Shown here: piece after piece, positions 33,465 through 42,468 of the stretch
How the letters are laid out: the number at the start of each line of letters is the position of its first letter
How positions within the stretch are numbered: the first letter of the stretch is position 1
NCBI GenBank assembly: GCA_005502805.1
Contig: SCMY01000009.1
Coordinates: 1-64,000 of the forward strand
Reading direction: 5' to 3'
DNA: 64,000 nucleotides
From: Rhizobiales bacterium 2SD
GTDB lineage: Bacteria > Pseudomonadota > Alphaproteobacteria > Rhizobiales > Beijerinckiaceae
Translations under genes and position numbers: made by a program
The notes under the pieces: generated by a model
Told to the model about the DNA's origin: nothing
The model's database searches: none
Seen by the model: the letters and a program-made list of their open reading frames with translations, nothing else

Positions 33465-33770
33465 TCAAAGGAACTTGGTCATCGCCTTGAACTCGGCGAG
33501 CAGCCCGCGCGCCTCGGCCGGGAGACTGCCGGCCGCTTCCTCCAGGCAATGGCCGATATGCTCCTGGATCAGGATCTTGCGGGCGTTGGCGATCGCGCCT
33601 TCCACGGCCTGCAATTGCTGGGCGATCTCCAGGCAGGAGCGGACATTGGCGACCATCTCGATGGTCGAGCGCAGATGTCCCTCCGCCCGCTTCAACCGCG
33701 TGATGATCTCAGGGTGCCGATGATGGTGGATCCGGGCGTGTTCCTCGTCCTGCATCCCCTGCTCCCACAT
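33465..33770 (-). CDS. CsoR/RcnR-family metal-sensing repressor, InrS-like
   Basis: DUF156 four-helix repressor of 101 residues. The metal ligands appear as C46 (RSCLEIAQ), H71 and C75 (EHIGHCLEE), the CsoR spacing, plus an N-terminal cluster HARIHHHRHP whose H19 matches the extra histidine of the nickel sensor InrS. The divergent neighbour encodes an RcnA-type nickel/cobalt exporter. Nickel or cobalt sensing is therefore more likely than copper. The ATG is only 8 bases from a palindrome that would serve both genes. Confidence 0.87.
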   Translation of the reverse strand: MWEQGMQDEEHARIHHHRHPEIITRLKRAEGHLRSTIEMVANVRSCLEIAQQLQAVEGAIANARKILIQEHIGHCLEEAAGSLPAEARGLLAEFKAMTKFL

Positions 33771-33777
33771 CTTGATC

Positions 33778-33800
33778 CTATCCTCCCCGGGAGGTTATAG
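33778..33800. promoter_or_regulatory. G/C-tract operator between metal repressor and rcnA
   Basis: The perfect palindrome CCTCCC-C-GGGAGG (33782-33794) is flanked by CTAT (33778-33781) and TTATAG (33795-33800), making a nearly complete dyad. A GC-rich inverted repeat bordered by AT bases is the general form of CsoR/RcnR/InrS operators. Its GGGGAGG arm could also act as the ribosome site of the repressor gene on the minus strand. Confidence 0.65.
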
Positions 33801-33970
33801 ACCGAGGCATCCGCTGAGCAAGCGGCACCCGATCAGGCAGGCGCCGGCGCGAGACCGGGCGCATCCCGGCGATCGGGCGGGCGAGGACGAGACGGGCGCC
33901 CCCGACCAGCTCCGGCAAGACCGGACGGCACGGCAGCGCGCGATCCGTTCCGGATCCGGAGCACCATGTC

Positions 33971-34870
33971 GTGCCGAGCTTCACCGAAATGCTGGCGCAG
34001 GGCGCCGGCCATGCCTGGCTGTTCATTCCGAGCGCGATCCTGCTCGGTGCATTGCACGGGCTCGAACCCGGCCACTCCAAGACGATGATGGCGGCCTTCA
34101 TCGTCGCCATCCGCGGCTCGGTCATGCAGGCGCTGCTGCTCGGCCTCGCCGCGACGCTCTCGCACACGCTCGTCGTCTGGGGCGTGGTCCTCGGCGGCCT
34201 CTATCTGGCGCGCGACTTCAGCGCCGAGACAACCGAGCCGTATTTCCAGCTTGCCTCCGGCGTGCTGATCATCGCGATCGCACTCTGGATGCTGTGGCGG
34301 ACCTGGGCGGAGCAGCGGGCGCTGCGCCCGACCAGCCATGGGCATAGTCATAGCCACGGCCACTCCCATGGTCATGGCCACAGCCACGGGCATTCCCATG
34401 GCCATTCGCACAGGCACGACCAAGGAAAGACGGCTGCCGACGAGCCGATGGACGCGCATCAGCGCGCCCATGCGCAGGATATCCGCAAGCGTTTCGCCGA
34501 CCGGCCGGTGACGACCTGGCAGATCGTGCTGTTCGGGCTGACAGGCGGGCTGATCCCCTGCCCCGCAGCGATCACCGTGCTGCTGATCTGCATGCAGCTG
34601 CGCGAGATCACGCTCGGCGCCGTGCTCGTGCTGTGCTTCTCGATCGGCCTCGCGATCACGCTGGTCGCGGTCGGGGTCGCGGCTTCGCTCAGCCTGCGCG
34701 CCGTCGAGAAGCGCTCCAATTGGCTGTCGACCGTCGCGGCGCGGGCGCCCTATTTTTCCGGTGTGCTGATCGTCCTGGTCGGGCTCTACACGACCTGGCA
34801 CGGCTGGAACGGGCTGCAGGCGCAAGCTCCCCGCTCCACGGCGATGCCAGTCAGCCCATCGCCTGGTTGA
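33971..34870 (+). CDS. Nickel/cobalt efflux protein (RcnA/NicO-like)
   Basis: A 299-residue inner-membrane protein of the RcnA/NicO family. Helix 1-2 carries LLGALHGLEPGHSKTMMAAF, the family hallmark HGxxPGHSK. A cytosolic loop (about residues 118-145) holds a dense Ser-His-Gly-His repeat, and the conserved GLTGGLIPCPAAITVLL follows. GTG is the start. It exports nickel and/or cobalt. Divergent from the CsoR/InrS-like repressor, and its 3' end overlaps the convergent GNAT gene by 20 bases. Confidence 0.9.
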   Translation: MPSFTEMLAQGAGHAWLFIPSAILLGALHGLEPGHSKTMMAAFIVAIRGSVMQALLLGLAATLSHTLVVWGVVLGGLYLARDFSAETTEPYFQLASGVLIIAIALWMLWRTWAEQRALRPTSHGHSHSHGHSHGHGHSHGHSHGHSHRHDQGKTAADEPMDAHQRAHAQDIRKRFADRPVTTWQIVLFGLTGGLIPCPAAITVLLICMQLREITLGAVLVLCFSIGLAITLVAVGVAASLSLRAVEKRSNWLSTVAARAPYFSGVLIVLVGLYTTWHGWNGLQAQAPRSTAMPVSPSPG

Positions 34871-35699
34871 CCAGGGCGAAGCGATGCGCCGGGCCGGATG
34901 CGACCGGCGCAGCGCCGCGCTCCATCACGACGCCGGAAGCGACGAGCGGCAGGCCGCGCTCGCTCAGCCAGGCGCCGAGGCCGGTCCGAGCCGGTACGTC
35001 GATGCGGACGAAGTCGCCGCGGCGGGCGGCGAGCAGCGCTGCGATCAGATTGCAGGCCGCCGCATCGTCGAGCGCCACGATCGGGCCGATCAGCCAGCCA
35101 CGGCCGTGCCGGCGCAAGAAGCCGAAACCGGCCGGCGCACCATTGCGCTCGATCAGGATGGCATGACCACGCGCCAGCAGTTCTTCGAGCACGGGCGCGC
35201 GCGGCAGCCCCGTCGCCTCGCCGTCGAGCTGCGCCAGCAGCGGCAGATCGGCTGTGATGGCCGGGCGCATCACCTCGTTGGCAGCAAGGACCGGCGCGGC
35301 CAGTTCCGGCCAGTCGCCCTGATGCTGGCGGACCTCGTCAACGGCGACGAAGCCATAGCGGGCATAGAGCGGCTCGCCCTGCGGTGTCGCGACAAGGCCA
35401 AGTGTCCTGCCCTCCGTCGCCGCGATCAACTGCTCGGTCAGCAGCTTGCCGATGCCCTGTCCCTGGCGATCCGGCGCAACGATGATGGTGCCGAGCGTGG
35501 CGTGGGTTGCGCCAAAGCCCCACCAGAGCCCGACAGCGACGACCTCGTCCTCGATCGACAAAATGAAGCCCTGGCCGAGCGACAGCGCGAACTCCCAATC
35601 CTCGCGCCGATGCGGCCATCCGATCGCGGCCGAAAGCCTCTGGCAGGAATCGGCATCGGACAGACCGGCCGGGCGAAGGGTGAGCTGAAGCGGCTGCAT
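34851..35699 (-). CDS. GNAT N-acetyltransferase, two-domain
   Basis: A 282-residue acetyltransferase. The N-terminal GNAT domain (about 5-130) shows the acetyl-CoA loop DRQGQGIGKLL after strand TLGTIIVAP; the second half (about 150-280) looks like the divergent C-terminal GNAT domain of the YitI/RimI-like two-domain group. Target unknown. ATG 35699 begins MQPLQLTLRPA. It is the last gene of the long leftward series and its end overlaps rcnA. Confidence 0.85.
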   Translation of the reverse strand: MQPLQLTLRPAGLSDADSCQRLSAAIGWPHRREDWEFALSLGQGFILSIEDEVVAVGLWWGFGATHATLGTIIVAPDRQGQGIGKLLTEQLIAATEGRTLGLVATPQGEPLYARYGFVAVDEVRQHQGDWPELAAPVLAANEVMRPAITADLPLLAQLDGEATGLPRAPVLEELLARGHAILIERNGAPAGFGFLRRHGRGWLIGPIVALDDAAACNLIAALLAARRGDFVRIDVPARTGLGAWLSERGLPLVASGVVMERGAAPVASGPAHRFALVNQAMG

Positions 35700-35709
35700 C
35701 GGCCGGTCC

Positions 35710-36237
35710 TCAGCGACAGAATTCGGCGCAGCCGGACTGCCAGAACGGCGCCTCAGTATCGAGCACCGGCACCGAGGGGCGCGGCTTGGCACCCGGGAGA
35801 TTGGTGGGCACCGGCACGACCAGCTCCCACCAGCGATGGGCGCATTGCGAGCGGAAGGCCATCTGGTCGCTGATCGAGGTGTTCTCGCGCGCCAGCACCG
35901 CATCGAGCGCATCGCAGGCGCGGCGGAGCGCGGCATCGTTCGCGTCACCGGGCTCGTTGGCGTAGTCATGGAAGGCGGCGGTGAAGGCCTCCATCTCGCG
36001 AGCGATATGCGGCCAGTCCTGGCGGCCGAGATTCCAGGCGTCCATCCATTCGCGCACCACCGTCTCGACCGCCTCGGCCTTCGGCTTGCCGGCGACCTTG
36101 CGGGCGGTGGTCAGCATATGGCGCATCAGTTCGGCGCGGGCATGGAGCTGGCGGGCGGCGAGCGCGGCCGTCTGCATCGCCAGAATCGCGCGCTCGGCCT
36201 CGAGCTGCAGCTCCTCGACGAAATGGGCCATCTCCAC
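35710..36237 (-). CDS. Hypothetical helical protein
   Basis: A 175-residue soluble protein I do not recognise. It is mostly helical with several Trp residues and ends in a segment with two cysteines (SGCAEFCR). It begins 6 bases after the nucleoside hydrolase gene and ends 10 bases before the GNAT gene, all on the minus strand, so it is probably co-transcribed with both. No signal peptide or membrane helix is seen. Function is not inferable. Confidence 0.65.
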   Translation of the reverse strand: MEMAHFVEELQLEAERAILAMQTAALAARQLHARAELMRHMLTTARKVAGKPKAEAVETVVREWMDAWNLGRQDWPHIAREMEAFTAAFHDYANEPGDANDAALRRACDALDAVLARENTSISDQMAFRSQCAHRWWELVVPVPTNLPGAKPRPSVPVLDTEAPFWQSGCAEFCR

Positions 36238-36243
36238 CTCCAG

Positions 36244-37173
36244 TCACGGCAACGTCGCGAGCCGGTCGAACAGGCGCTGGAACAGCGCTTCCGCCTCGAC
36301 GCTCGCGACGACATGGGCATTGGCCGGCCGCTTGAGCCGGCCGTTCCAGTCGATCGTGGTGCGGCCCCGCACGGGGCCGTCGCCGGTCTCGATCTCGACA
36401 CAACAGTCGCGCCCTGAAAAGAGTTCCGGCCAGAGCAGGAAAGCGATCACGCAGGGGTCGTGCATGGGATGACCGGCAGTGCCGAGCCCGCCGGGGCGTG
36501 GACGGGTCAGCATGCCATGCACCGCCCTGCCCGCCGCATTGCCGAAGGTGAGAAGACGCGCGACCTGTTCGTGCGAGGCGATCGCCTGATGGGTGACGCC
36601 GAGGCCGAACATCACGATCGGCCGCTCCGACGCGAAGACGATCGCGGCGGCGTGCGGATCGACATGGACGTTGAACTCGGCTGCAGGGGTGATGTTGCCG
36701 AGCGCCAGCGCCCCGCCCATCAGCACGATACGCTTCACCTTAGGCAGCACATCCGGCGCCAGTCGGAACGCCAGAGCGAGATTGGTCAGCGGTCCGAGTG
36801 GACAGAGCGTGACGCTGTCATCCGGCGCGGCGCGCAGGATGACGATGAGAGCTTCGACGGCATGCGTCGCACTAGCCGTGCCACGGGCCGGCGGCAGATC
36901 GGCGCCGGCCAGCCCATCGGGACCGCAAACGAACTCGGCGGTCGAGAGCGGGAAGAGGAGCGGCCGGTCGGCCCCGGCATGGACTGGCACGTCCTCGCGC
37001 CCGGCGAGCTCGCGTATGCGCAGCGCGTTGGCGGTGGTCAGCGCCAGCGGGACATTGCCGGCGACGGTGGTGATCGCCCGGAGGTCGAGCTCCGGGCTGG
37101 CGAAGGCGAGCAGCAGGGCAACCGCGTCGTCCTGCCCCGGATCGGTGTCGATGACGATCATTTCGCTGATCAT
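36244..37173 (-). CDS. Inosine-uridine-preferring nucleoside hydrolase
   Basis: A 309-residue nucleoside hydrolase. The calcium-binding motif DTDPGQDDAVALLLA stands near the N-terminus, and ITPAAEFNVHVDPHAAAIVF matches the substrate-binding block. The enzyme splits ribonucleosides to base and ribose. It starts two bases before the ABC ATPase stop region on the same strand and follows a CUT2 ribose-type transporter, which suggests that the imported solute may be a nucleoside. Confidence 0.92.
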   Translation of the reverse strand: MISEMIVIDTDPGQDDAVALLLAFASPELDLRAITTVAGNVPLALTTANALRIRELAGREDVPVHAGADRPLLFPLSTAEFVCGPDGLAGADLPPARGTASATHAVEALIVILRAAPDDSVTLCPLGPLTNLALAFRLAPDVLPKVKRIVLMGGALALGNITPAAEFNVHVDPHAAAIVFASERPIVMFGLGVTHQAIASHEQVARLLTFGNAAGRAVHGMLTRPRPGGLGTAGHPMHDPCVIAFLLWPELFSGRDCCVEIETGDGPVRGRTTIDWNGRLKRPANAHVVASVEAEALFQRLFDRLATLP

Positions 37174-37174
37174 C

Positions 37175-37936
37175 TCAAGCCGCCCTGGCGTTGCCGGCCA
37201 TGATCATGTGGCTGAGATCGTCGGCGGTGAGGTCGCCGAGCGCCTGATCGACGTATTTCCGGCCGGCGCCCATGATCACCACCCGGTCGGCGAGTGCGAC
37301 GACGTCGCGCATATTGTGGCTGATCAGCAGCACCGTCCTGCCATCGGCCTTGAGCCTACGGATCAGATCGAGCACGAGCGCCGTCTCCTTGACGCCGAGC
37401 GCCGCCGTCGGCTCGTCCATGATGATGATCTCGGCCTTCCAGCGCAGCGCGCGCGAGATCGCGACCGCCTGGCGCTGGCCGCCCGAGAGCCGCTCGACCG
37501 GGCGATCCATGTCCTCGACCGTGACCGAGAGCTGCTTGAGGAAGCCGCGCGCCTCCTGCGCCATCCGCTTCTTGTCGAGCACGCGCAGGAAGGGCAGCAG
37601 CAGCGGCCGCGTCAGCTCCGAGCCCATGAAGACGTTCTGGGCGATGGAGAGGCGCGGGGCGAGCGCGAGGTCCTGGTAGATCGTCGCGACGCCGTGGCTC
37701 AGCGCATCATGCGGCGAGGCGAAGATGACCTCCTTGCCGCGCATCTGAAGCGTGCCCGAGGTCGCCTCCTCGGCGCCGGAGATCACCTTGATCAGACTCG
37801 ACTTGCCGGCGCCGTTGTCACCGCAGATGGCGACGACCTCGCCGGCAAAGATGTCGAGATCGACCTCGCGCACCGCCACGACCGGGCCGTAAGCCTTGCC
37901 GATGCCGCGGAGCGACAGGAGGGGTGTGGCGGTCAT
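37175..37936 (-). CDS. Sugar ABC transporter ATP-binding protein (CUT2, single-domain)
   Basis: A 253-residue ATPase with a single nucleotide-binding domain: Walker A GDNGAGKSS, signature LSGGQRQAVAISRA, Walker B IIMDEPTAAL. Most ribose-type importers use a double-length ATPase (about 500 residues); the single-domain form is like FrcA of fructose/mannose uptake and must work as a homodimer. ATG 37936 is chosen over a GTG 21 bases upstream. Its partners are the permease (39051) and binding protein (38076) genes. Confidence 0.92.
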   Translation of the reverse strand: MTATPLLSLRGIGKAYGPVVAVREVDLDIFAGEVVAICGDNGAGKSSLIKVISGAEEATSGTLQMRGKEVIFASPHDALSHGVATIYQDLALAPRLSIAQNVFMGSELTRPLLLPFLRVLDKKRMAQEARGFLKQLSVTVEDMDRPVERLSGGQRQAVAISRALRWKAEIIIMDEPTAALGVKETALVLDLIRRLKADGRTVLLISHNMRDVVALADRVVIMGAGRKYVDQALGDLTADDLSHMIMAGNARAA

Positions 37937-37961
37937 CGCAGATGGCTCCGGAAGCACAGCC

Positions 37962-38054
37962 CGTCATGCTCGCCCTTGTGGCGAGCATCCACGTCTTGAA
38001 CACGGCCTTCGTCCAACGAAGACGTGGATGGTCGGGACAAGCCCGACCATGACG
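37962..38054. repeat. Intergenic palindromic element, copy B (93 bp)
   Basis: Starts CGTCAT and ends ATGACG like copy A. It folds into three nested or adjacent stems: GCTCGC...GCGAGC, CCACGTCTT...AAGACGTGG (with an interruption), and CGGG...CCCG. It occupies the gap between the ATPase and binding-protein genes of the CUT2 transporter. RNA hairpins here could set relative expression of the two genes. Confidence 0.7.
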
Positions 38055-38075
38055 GCGAAGGGCTCGTCCTTATCC

Positions 38076-39017
38076 TCACTTCAGGAACTGCTGGACGTTG
38101 TTCTTGTCGACCAGCACGGCGTCGGTGAAGAGATAGGGGCCGGAGGTGATCGTCTCCTTCGGCTTCTTGTCAACGACGATGGTCTGGATCGCGTCGACCG
38201 CCTGCTTGCCCATTTCCTCGAACGGGATCGAGACGGTGGCGGTGAAGGTCGAGGCCGGGTCGGCGATACGGGCATAGGTCTCCTTGCCGCCATCGACCGA
38301 GACCAGCGGGATCTGGCCCTTCTTCACGCCCTGCGCCTGCAAGAGGTCGTCGATGATGTAGGCCTGGCCGTCGAACGAGGCCCAGATGCCGTTGATCTTG
38401 CCCTGGTTCTGCAGCAGCAGCGCCTGCATGCCGGCGCGGACATCGTCGCGCCAACTCTGGGTGCGGGCCATCGAGAACTTGCCGAGCTCCTTCACCGCCT
38501 GGTTCTCGGAGAGCACGTTGTCGAGCAGCTTGCCGCGGATGCGCGAGGCGACGTTGAGGTCGAAGCGGGCGGTGATGATGTTGCCCTGATAGCCGAGCTG
38601 GCCGAGCAGGTAGAGCGCGGCCTCGGCGCCGACCTTGTATTCATTGGTCTGGATGTCGAAGAGCGCGTGCGGGCTCGCGCCCGACTGCACGGTGATCACC
38701 GGGATCTTGGCATCCTTGGCCGCCTTGAACTGCACGTCGGCCTCGACCGGCTTGCCCATGGCGATGATGATCGCATCGACCTTCTTGGCGATCAGCGCGT
38801 CGAACTGCTCGGCATGCTTGGGCAGCGCGCCTTCCGAATTCAGCAGCGTGACGTTCCAGCCCTTGGCCTTGGCTGCGGCGGCCGCAGCATTGGCGACGCG
38901 GGCATGCGTCTCCGAGGAGAACTGGAAACCGATGACACCGAGCTCGAAGGCCTGTGCCCCCTGAGCCATCCCCACCACCGCGGCGGCGGCCAGCAGAACC
39001 TTCCTCAAACCGACCAT
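38076..39017 (-). CDS. Sugar ABC transporter substrate-binding protein (CUT2, ribose-type)
   Basis: Periplasmic-binding-protein family 4, 313 residues, with a signal peptide ending AQAFE. Conserved stretches include FDALIAKKVDAIIIAMGKP and VSVDGGKETYARIADP. Ligand-contacting positions cannot be used to name the sugar by eye. It is 33 bases downstream of the permease gene. With the nucleoside hydrolase and FGGY kinase nearby, pentoses, polyols or nucleosides are plausible. Confidence 0.92.
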   Translation of the reverse strand: MVGLRKVLLAAAAVVGMAQGAQAFELGVIGFQFSSETHARVANAAAAAAKAKGWNVTLLNSEGALPKHAEQFDALIAKKVDAIIIAMGKPVEADVQFKAAKDAKIPVITVQSGASPHALFDIQTNEYKVGAEAALYLLGQLGYQGNIITARFDLNVASRIRGKLLDNVLSENQAVKELGKFSMARTQSWRDDVRAGMQALLLQNQGKINGIWASFDGQAYIIDDLLQAQGVKKGQIPLVSVDGGKETYARIADPASTFTATVSIPFEEMGKQAVDAIQTIVVDKKPKETITSGPYLFTDAVLVDKNNVQQFLK

Positions 39018-39050
39018 GACGACCTCTCCCCTCGTTGTCGTTGTGAACTG

Positions 39051-39992
39051 TCAGACCTTGAACGCCGCCTTCTTCAACGCGCTGGCCGAGAAGGCGACCG
39101 AGCCGATGATGATGACGCCGAGAACGATGTCCTGAACGTAATAGGCCGCGCCCATGAGCACCAAGCCGTTGCCGAGCACCTTCAGCACCAGCGCCGCGAA
39201 GACGGTGCCGGGAATGTTGGGCTTGCCGGGCTCGAACATGGTCATCCCCAGCAGCACGGCGGCGATGGCGTAGAGCAGATAGTCGCCGGCCATGTTCGGC
39301 GCGGCCGAGGACAGGTTGGCGGCGAGCAGCACCGCGGTGATGCCGGCGCAGAGCCCGGTCAGCAGCAGGCCGATGCGCTTCATCCTGGCGGTGGCGATGC
39401 CGGAAAGCCGGGCCGCCTCGTCAGCCTCGCCGGTCGCGACCATGTGGGCGCCGGTGCGGGTCCATTTGATCAGGCCATAGGTCAGGAGCGTGACAGCGGT
39501 GAGCCAGAGCACGAGATTGGGGATGCCGAAGCTGTAGCCGCGCGCCAGCCCGGTGAAACCGGTCGGCCAGCGGCCGACGAAGGCGACGCCCTGCGTGATC
39601 ATGAAGGCGAAGCCCTTGGCGATCGCCGCGATGCCGAGCGTCATGATCAGCGAGGGCACGCGCAGCACCGTGACGCCATAGCCATTGGCCGCGCCGCAGA
39701 GAAGGCCGACCAGCAACCCCGCCGTAACCGCGAGCGCGGGATGCTGCTGACCCTGGATCAGCCAGCCGGTGACGACGGCCGACAGGCTGGCGACTTCCGC
39801 GATCGAGAGGTCGAGCTCGGAGACGATCAGAGCGAGTGTGAAGCCGATCGCCAGGATGGCGAGGAAGCTCGTATCCTTCAGCACGTTGACGATGTTCATC
39901 GTCGTCGCGAAGTTCGGCGCGAAGGCGACGAAGAAGACGATCAGGGTAAGGCCGGCGAGCGCGGTGCCGTAGCGGCCGATGATCTCGCGCAT
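39051..39992 (-). CDS. Sugar ABC transporter permease (RbsC-like)
   Basis: A 313-residue permease of the branched-chain/ribose type with about eight to ten helices. The conserved ATPase-contact region reads ATGEADEAARLSGIATARMK. It starts two bases before the SDR stop and is probably coupled to it. It forms the channel with the single-domain ATPase at 37175. Confidence 0.92.
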   Translation of the reverse strand: MREIIGRYGTALAGLTLIVFFVAFAPNFATTMNIVNVLKDTSFLAILAIGFTLALIVSELDLSIAEVASLSAVVTGWLIQGQQHPALAVTAGLLVGLLCGAANGYGVTVLRVPSLIMTLGIAAIAKGFAFMITQGVAFVGRWPTGFTGLARGYSFGIPNLVLWLTAVTLLTYGLIKWTRTGAHMVATGEADEAARLSGIATARMKRIGLLLTGLCAGITAVLLAANLSSAAPNMAGDYLLYAIAAVLLGMTMFEPGKPNIPGTVFAALVLKVLGNGLVLMGAAYYVQDIVLGVIIIGSVAFSASALKKAAFKV

Positions 39993-39994
39993 CG

Positions 39995-40774
39995 TCAGGC
40001 GTTTCCCTTGGCGATCGCCGAGATCGGCGAGAGGATCTCGATGCCGCCGGTGACCGGGATCAGCGCGCCGGTGACGAAGGCCGCGGCCGGCGAGAGCAGG
40101 AAGGCGATGACCCCGGCGACATCCTCCGGTCGGCCGAGCCGCCCGAGCGGGGTGCGCTGCGAGGCGCCTTCGACCAGCGCGTTGAATTGCTTGGCGAAGC
40201 CGCCGCGCACCATCGGCGTGTCGATGATCCCCGGCGCGACCGCGTTGACGCGAATGGCGTGACGGCCGAGCTGCTGGGCCATGCCATAGGTCAATGTCGC
40301 GACGCCGCCCTTGGCCGAGCCATAGGCGAGGTTCGCCCCACCGTTGCTATGGGCGATCGAGGAGATGTGGACGATGGCGCCGCCCTCGCCCTGCTCGATC
40401 ATCCGCCGCGCGGCGGACTTGGAGACGCGGAAGACAGCCGAGAGATTGATGTCGACGAGCTTGTCCCATTCCTCGTCCTCCATCTCGACCATCGGAACCG
40501 GGCGAGAGGCGCCAGCGCCGGTCACGAGATTGTCGAGCCGGCCGAAGCGCTCTACGGCCAGCTCGACCAGCGCGCCGGCGAGATCACGGTCGCGGACATC
40601 GCCGGTCATGGCGGCGACCTCGGCGCCTTCGGCCTGCAAGCGGTCGGCGAGCTCGACCAGCGGGCCTGCCTCCAGCCCGGAGAGGACGAGCCTGTGTGCC
40701 GGAGCCAGCGTCATTGCGAGCGTGCCGCCGATGCCGCCGGAGGCGCCGGTGATGAGGGTGACGGGCTTCGGCAT
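39995..40774 (-). CDS. Short-chain dehydrogenase/reductase
   Basis: A 259-residue SDR: TGASGGIGGTLA cofactor motif, VTGAGASRPV in place of NNAG, and S...YGSAK catalytic residues (ISSIAHSNGGANLAYGSAK). ATG 40774 starts MPKPVTLITGAS. Lying between a FGGY kinase and a CUT2 transporter, it probably oxidises a polyol or sugar acid so that the product can be phosphorylated. The missing NNAG motif is a minor variant. Confidence 0.87.
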   Translation of the reverse strand: MPKPVTLITGASGGIGGTLAMTLAPAHRLVLSGLEAGPLVELADRLQAEGAEVAAMTGDVRDRDLAGALVELAVERFGRLDNLVTGAGASRPVPMVEMEDEEWDKLVDINLSAVFRVSKSAARRMIEQGEGGAIVHISSIAHSNGGANLAYGSAKGGVATLTYGMAQQLGRHAIRVNAVAPGIIDTPMVRGGFAKQFNALVEGASQRTPLGRLGRPEDVAGVIAFLLSPAAAFVTGALIPVTGGIEILSPISAIAKGNA

Positions 40775-40892
40775 CAGCCGGCCCCGCCGACGACGGAGAG
40801 ACAAAACGCTACGGCGCGGCAGGAACGCGACATGGACCTCTCTCTGGAGATTGGTTCCATCTGGGTAAGGTGCAAGCGCCTCAGCCGCAACG

Positions 40893-42437
40893 TCAATCGG
40901 CGTGCAGGTTCGCGGTCGCAGACGCATGGCGCGCGAGGCCGAGAAGCAGCCCATCCGCCTGCGCGGCGGCGACGAGATCCCGCGAGATCGGCGCCAGCGC
41001 CTTCTCGGCCCGGCGGAACAGCGCGAAGAGTGCGTCATAGGCCGGCTTGCGAGCCGGATCGGGCTCGAAGCGACATGCGACCGTAACGAGCGCCTCCTGC
41101 GCCTCAGCGAGGGAGGCAAAACGACCGAGCCCTGCGAAGGCGATGATCGCCGCGCCGAGCAGGCCGGGCTCCTTCGAAGCCGTGACCACGACCGGCCGGC
41201 CGCTGAGATCGGCCTTGATCTGGCTCCAGACCGGATTGGCCGCAGCCCCGCCGCCGAAGCGGATTTCGCTCGCCTCCCGGCCGAGCGCTGCTTCAGCCCG
41301 CTCCAGCACGACCCGGTTGAGGCAGGCGACGCCCTCCAGCACGGCGAAGGCAAGGTCGGTCGGCCCGTGCCGGCGGTTCAAGCCGATGAACGCACCACGC
41401 AGGGACGGGTCCCAGTAGGGGACGCGCTCGCCCTGGAGATAGGGAAGGAAGAGCGGCGGCTGCGGCTGGCGCTGCCTCGAGAGGAGCGCATCGATCTCCT
41501 GTCCCACCGCCGCGCCGTCGCGGCGGAGCAGCGCCAGCAGCCAGGAGACGGTGTCGGCGCCGGTCTGGCTGGGGCCGCCGAGCTGGAACAGGCCGCGCCA
41601 GTCGACCGTAAGCAGCCCCTCCGCCTGCGCCGGCTCCCGGCCGACAACGCCGAGCACCTCGGTGGTGCCGGAGATATTGTAGGCGAAGCCGTCGCGCATG
41701 GCGCCGAGGCCGACCACCGCCGCCCAGGTATCGTTCGAGGCACAGAACACCGGCTTGCCGGCCAGACGATCGAGCGGCGCAGGCAAGCCGGGCTGAATCG
41801 GGCCAACCTGCTCCCAAGGCTCCAGCATCTCGGGTAGGATCGCAGCGGGAACGCCTGCCGCGCTTAGCAGATCGCGACCTTCATGCGGGCTCGCCGCGGC
41901 CAGCAAGCGCGCCATCGAGACAGGGTCGCTGGCGCGCCGGCCGGTCAGGCGGAAATTCAGGAAATCCTTGGGTTCGAGCAGGCAGGCGAGCTCGCCGAAG
42001 ACATCCGACTCCTGCTCGCGCAGCCATGCCAGGCGGGCGAGCGGATGAAAGGCATTCACCGCGGCGCTTTCGGGATGAGCCGGGTCGAGCCTTCCCTGCA
42101 AACGCACTGCGAGCCCGTCGGCGCGCGTATCCTTCCAGGTCATCGCCGGGCGTAAGGGGCGGCCGTCCCGGTCGAGAAAGATTTGCGTGCGGGTAACGCC
42201 GCAGATCGCGACGGCCTCGACCGTATCGAACAGCGCCGGCGCCTCGGCTGCCAGCCCGGCACAGGTTTCGACCAGCAGGCTCCACCATGCTTCCGGCTCG
42301 ATCTCGGAACGGCCCGAGGCATTGTCGCGGCTCGCCGGCCCGGCAATTGCGTGCTGGGCGCGGATGGCGCCGGTGTCATCGACGAGGGCAGCACGGAAGG
42401 AGGTGCCGCCGAGATCGCAGGCGAGGACGATGCTCAT
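40893..42437 (-). CDS. FGGY-family carbohydrate kinase
   Basis: A 514-residue sugar kinase. The N-terminal phosphate loop is DLGGTSFRAALVD, the catalytic-domain block TWKDTRADGL holds the base, and the C-terminal half shows GGGAAANPVWSQIKADLSGRPV. The family covers xylulose, ribulose, glycerol and gluconate kinases, and the overall look is xylulokinase-like. It lies about 119 bases upstream of the SDR start. The two together suggest polyol to ketose to ketose-phosphate chemistry. Confidence 0.9.
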   Translation of the reverse strand: MSIVLACDLGGTSFRAALVDDTGAIRAQHAIAGPASRDNASGRSEIEPEAWWSLLVETCAGLAAEAPALFDTVEAVAICGVTRTQIFLDRDGRPLRPAMTWKDTRADGLAVRLQGRLDPAHPESAAVNAFHPLARLAWLREQESDVFGELACLLEPKDFLNFRLTGRRASDPVSMARLLAAASPHEGRDLLSAAGVPAAILPEMLEPWEQVGPIQPGLPAPLDRLAGKPVFCASNDTWAAVVGLGAMRDGFAYNISGTTEVLGVVGREPAQAEGLLTVDWRGLFQLGGPSQTGADTVSWLLALLRRDGAAVGQEIDALLSRQRQPQPPLFLPYLQGERVPYWDPSLRGAFIGLNRRHGPTDLAFAVLEGVACLNRVVLERAEAALGREASEIRFGGGAAANPVWSQIKADLSGRPVVVTASKEPGLLGAAIIAFAGLGRFASLAEAQEALVTVACRFEPDPARKPAYDALFALFRRAEKALAPISRDLVAAAQADGLLLGLARHASATANLHAD

Positions 42438-42468
42438 GTCCTCGCCCTGCGTCAGGAACCGACGCTGG

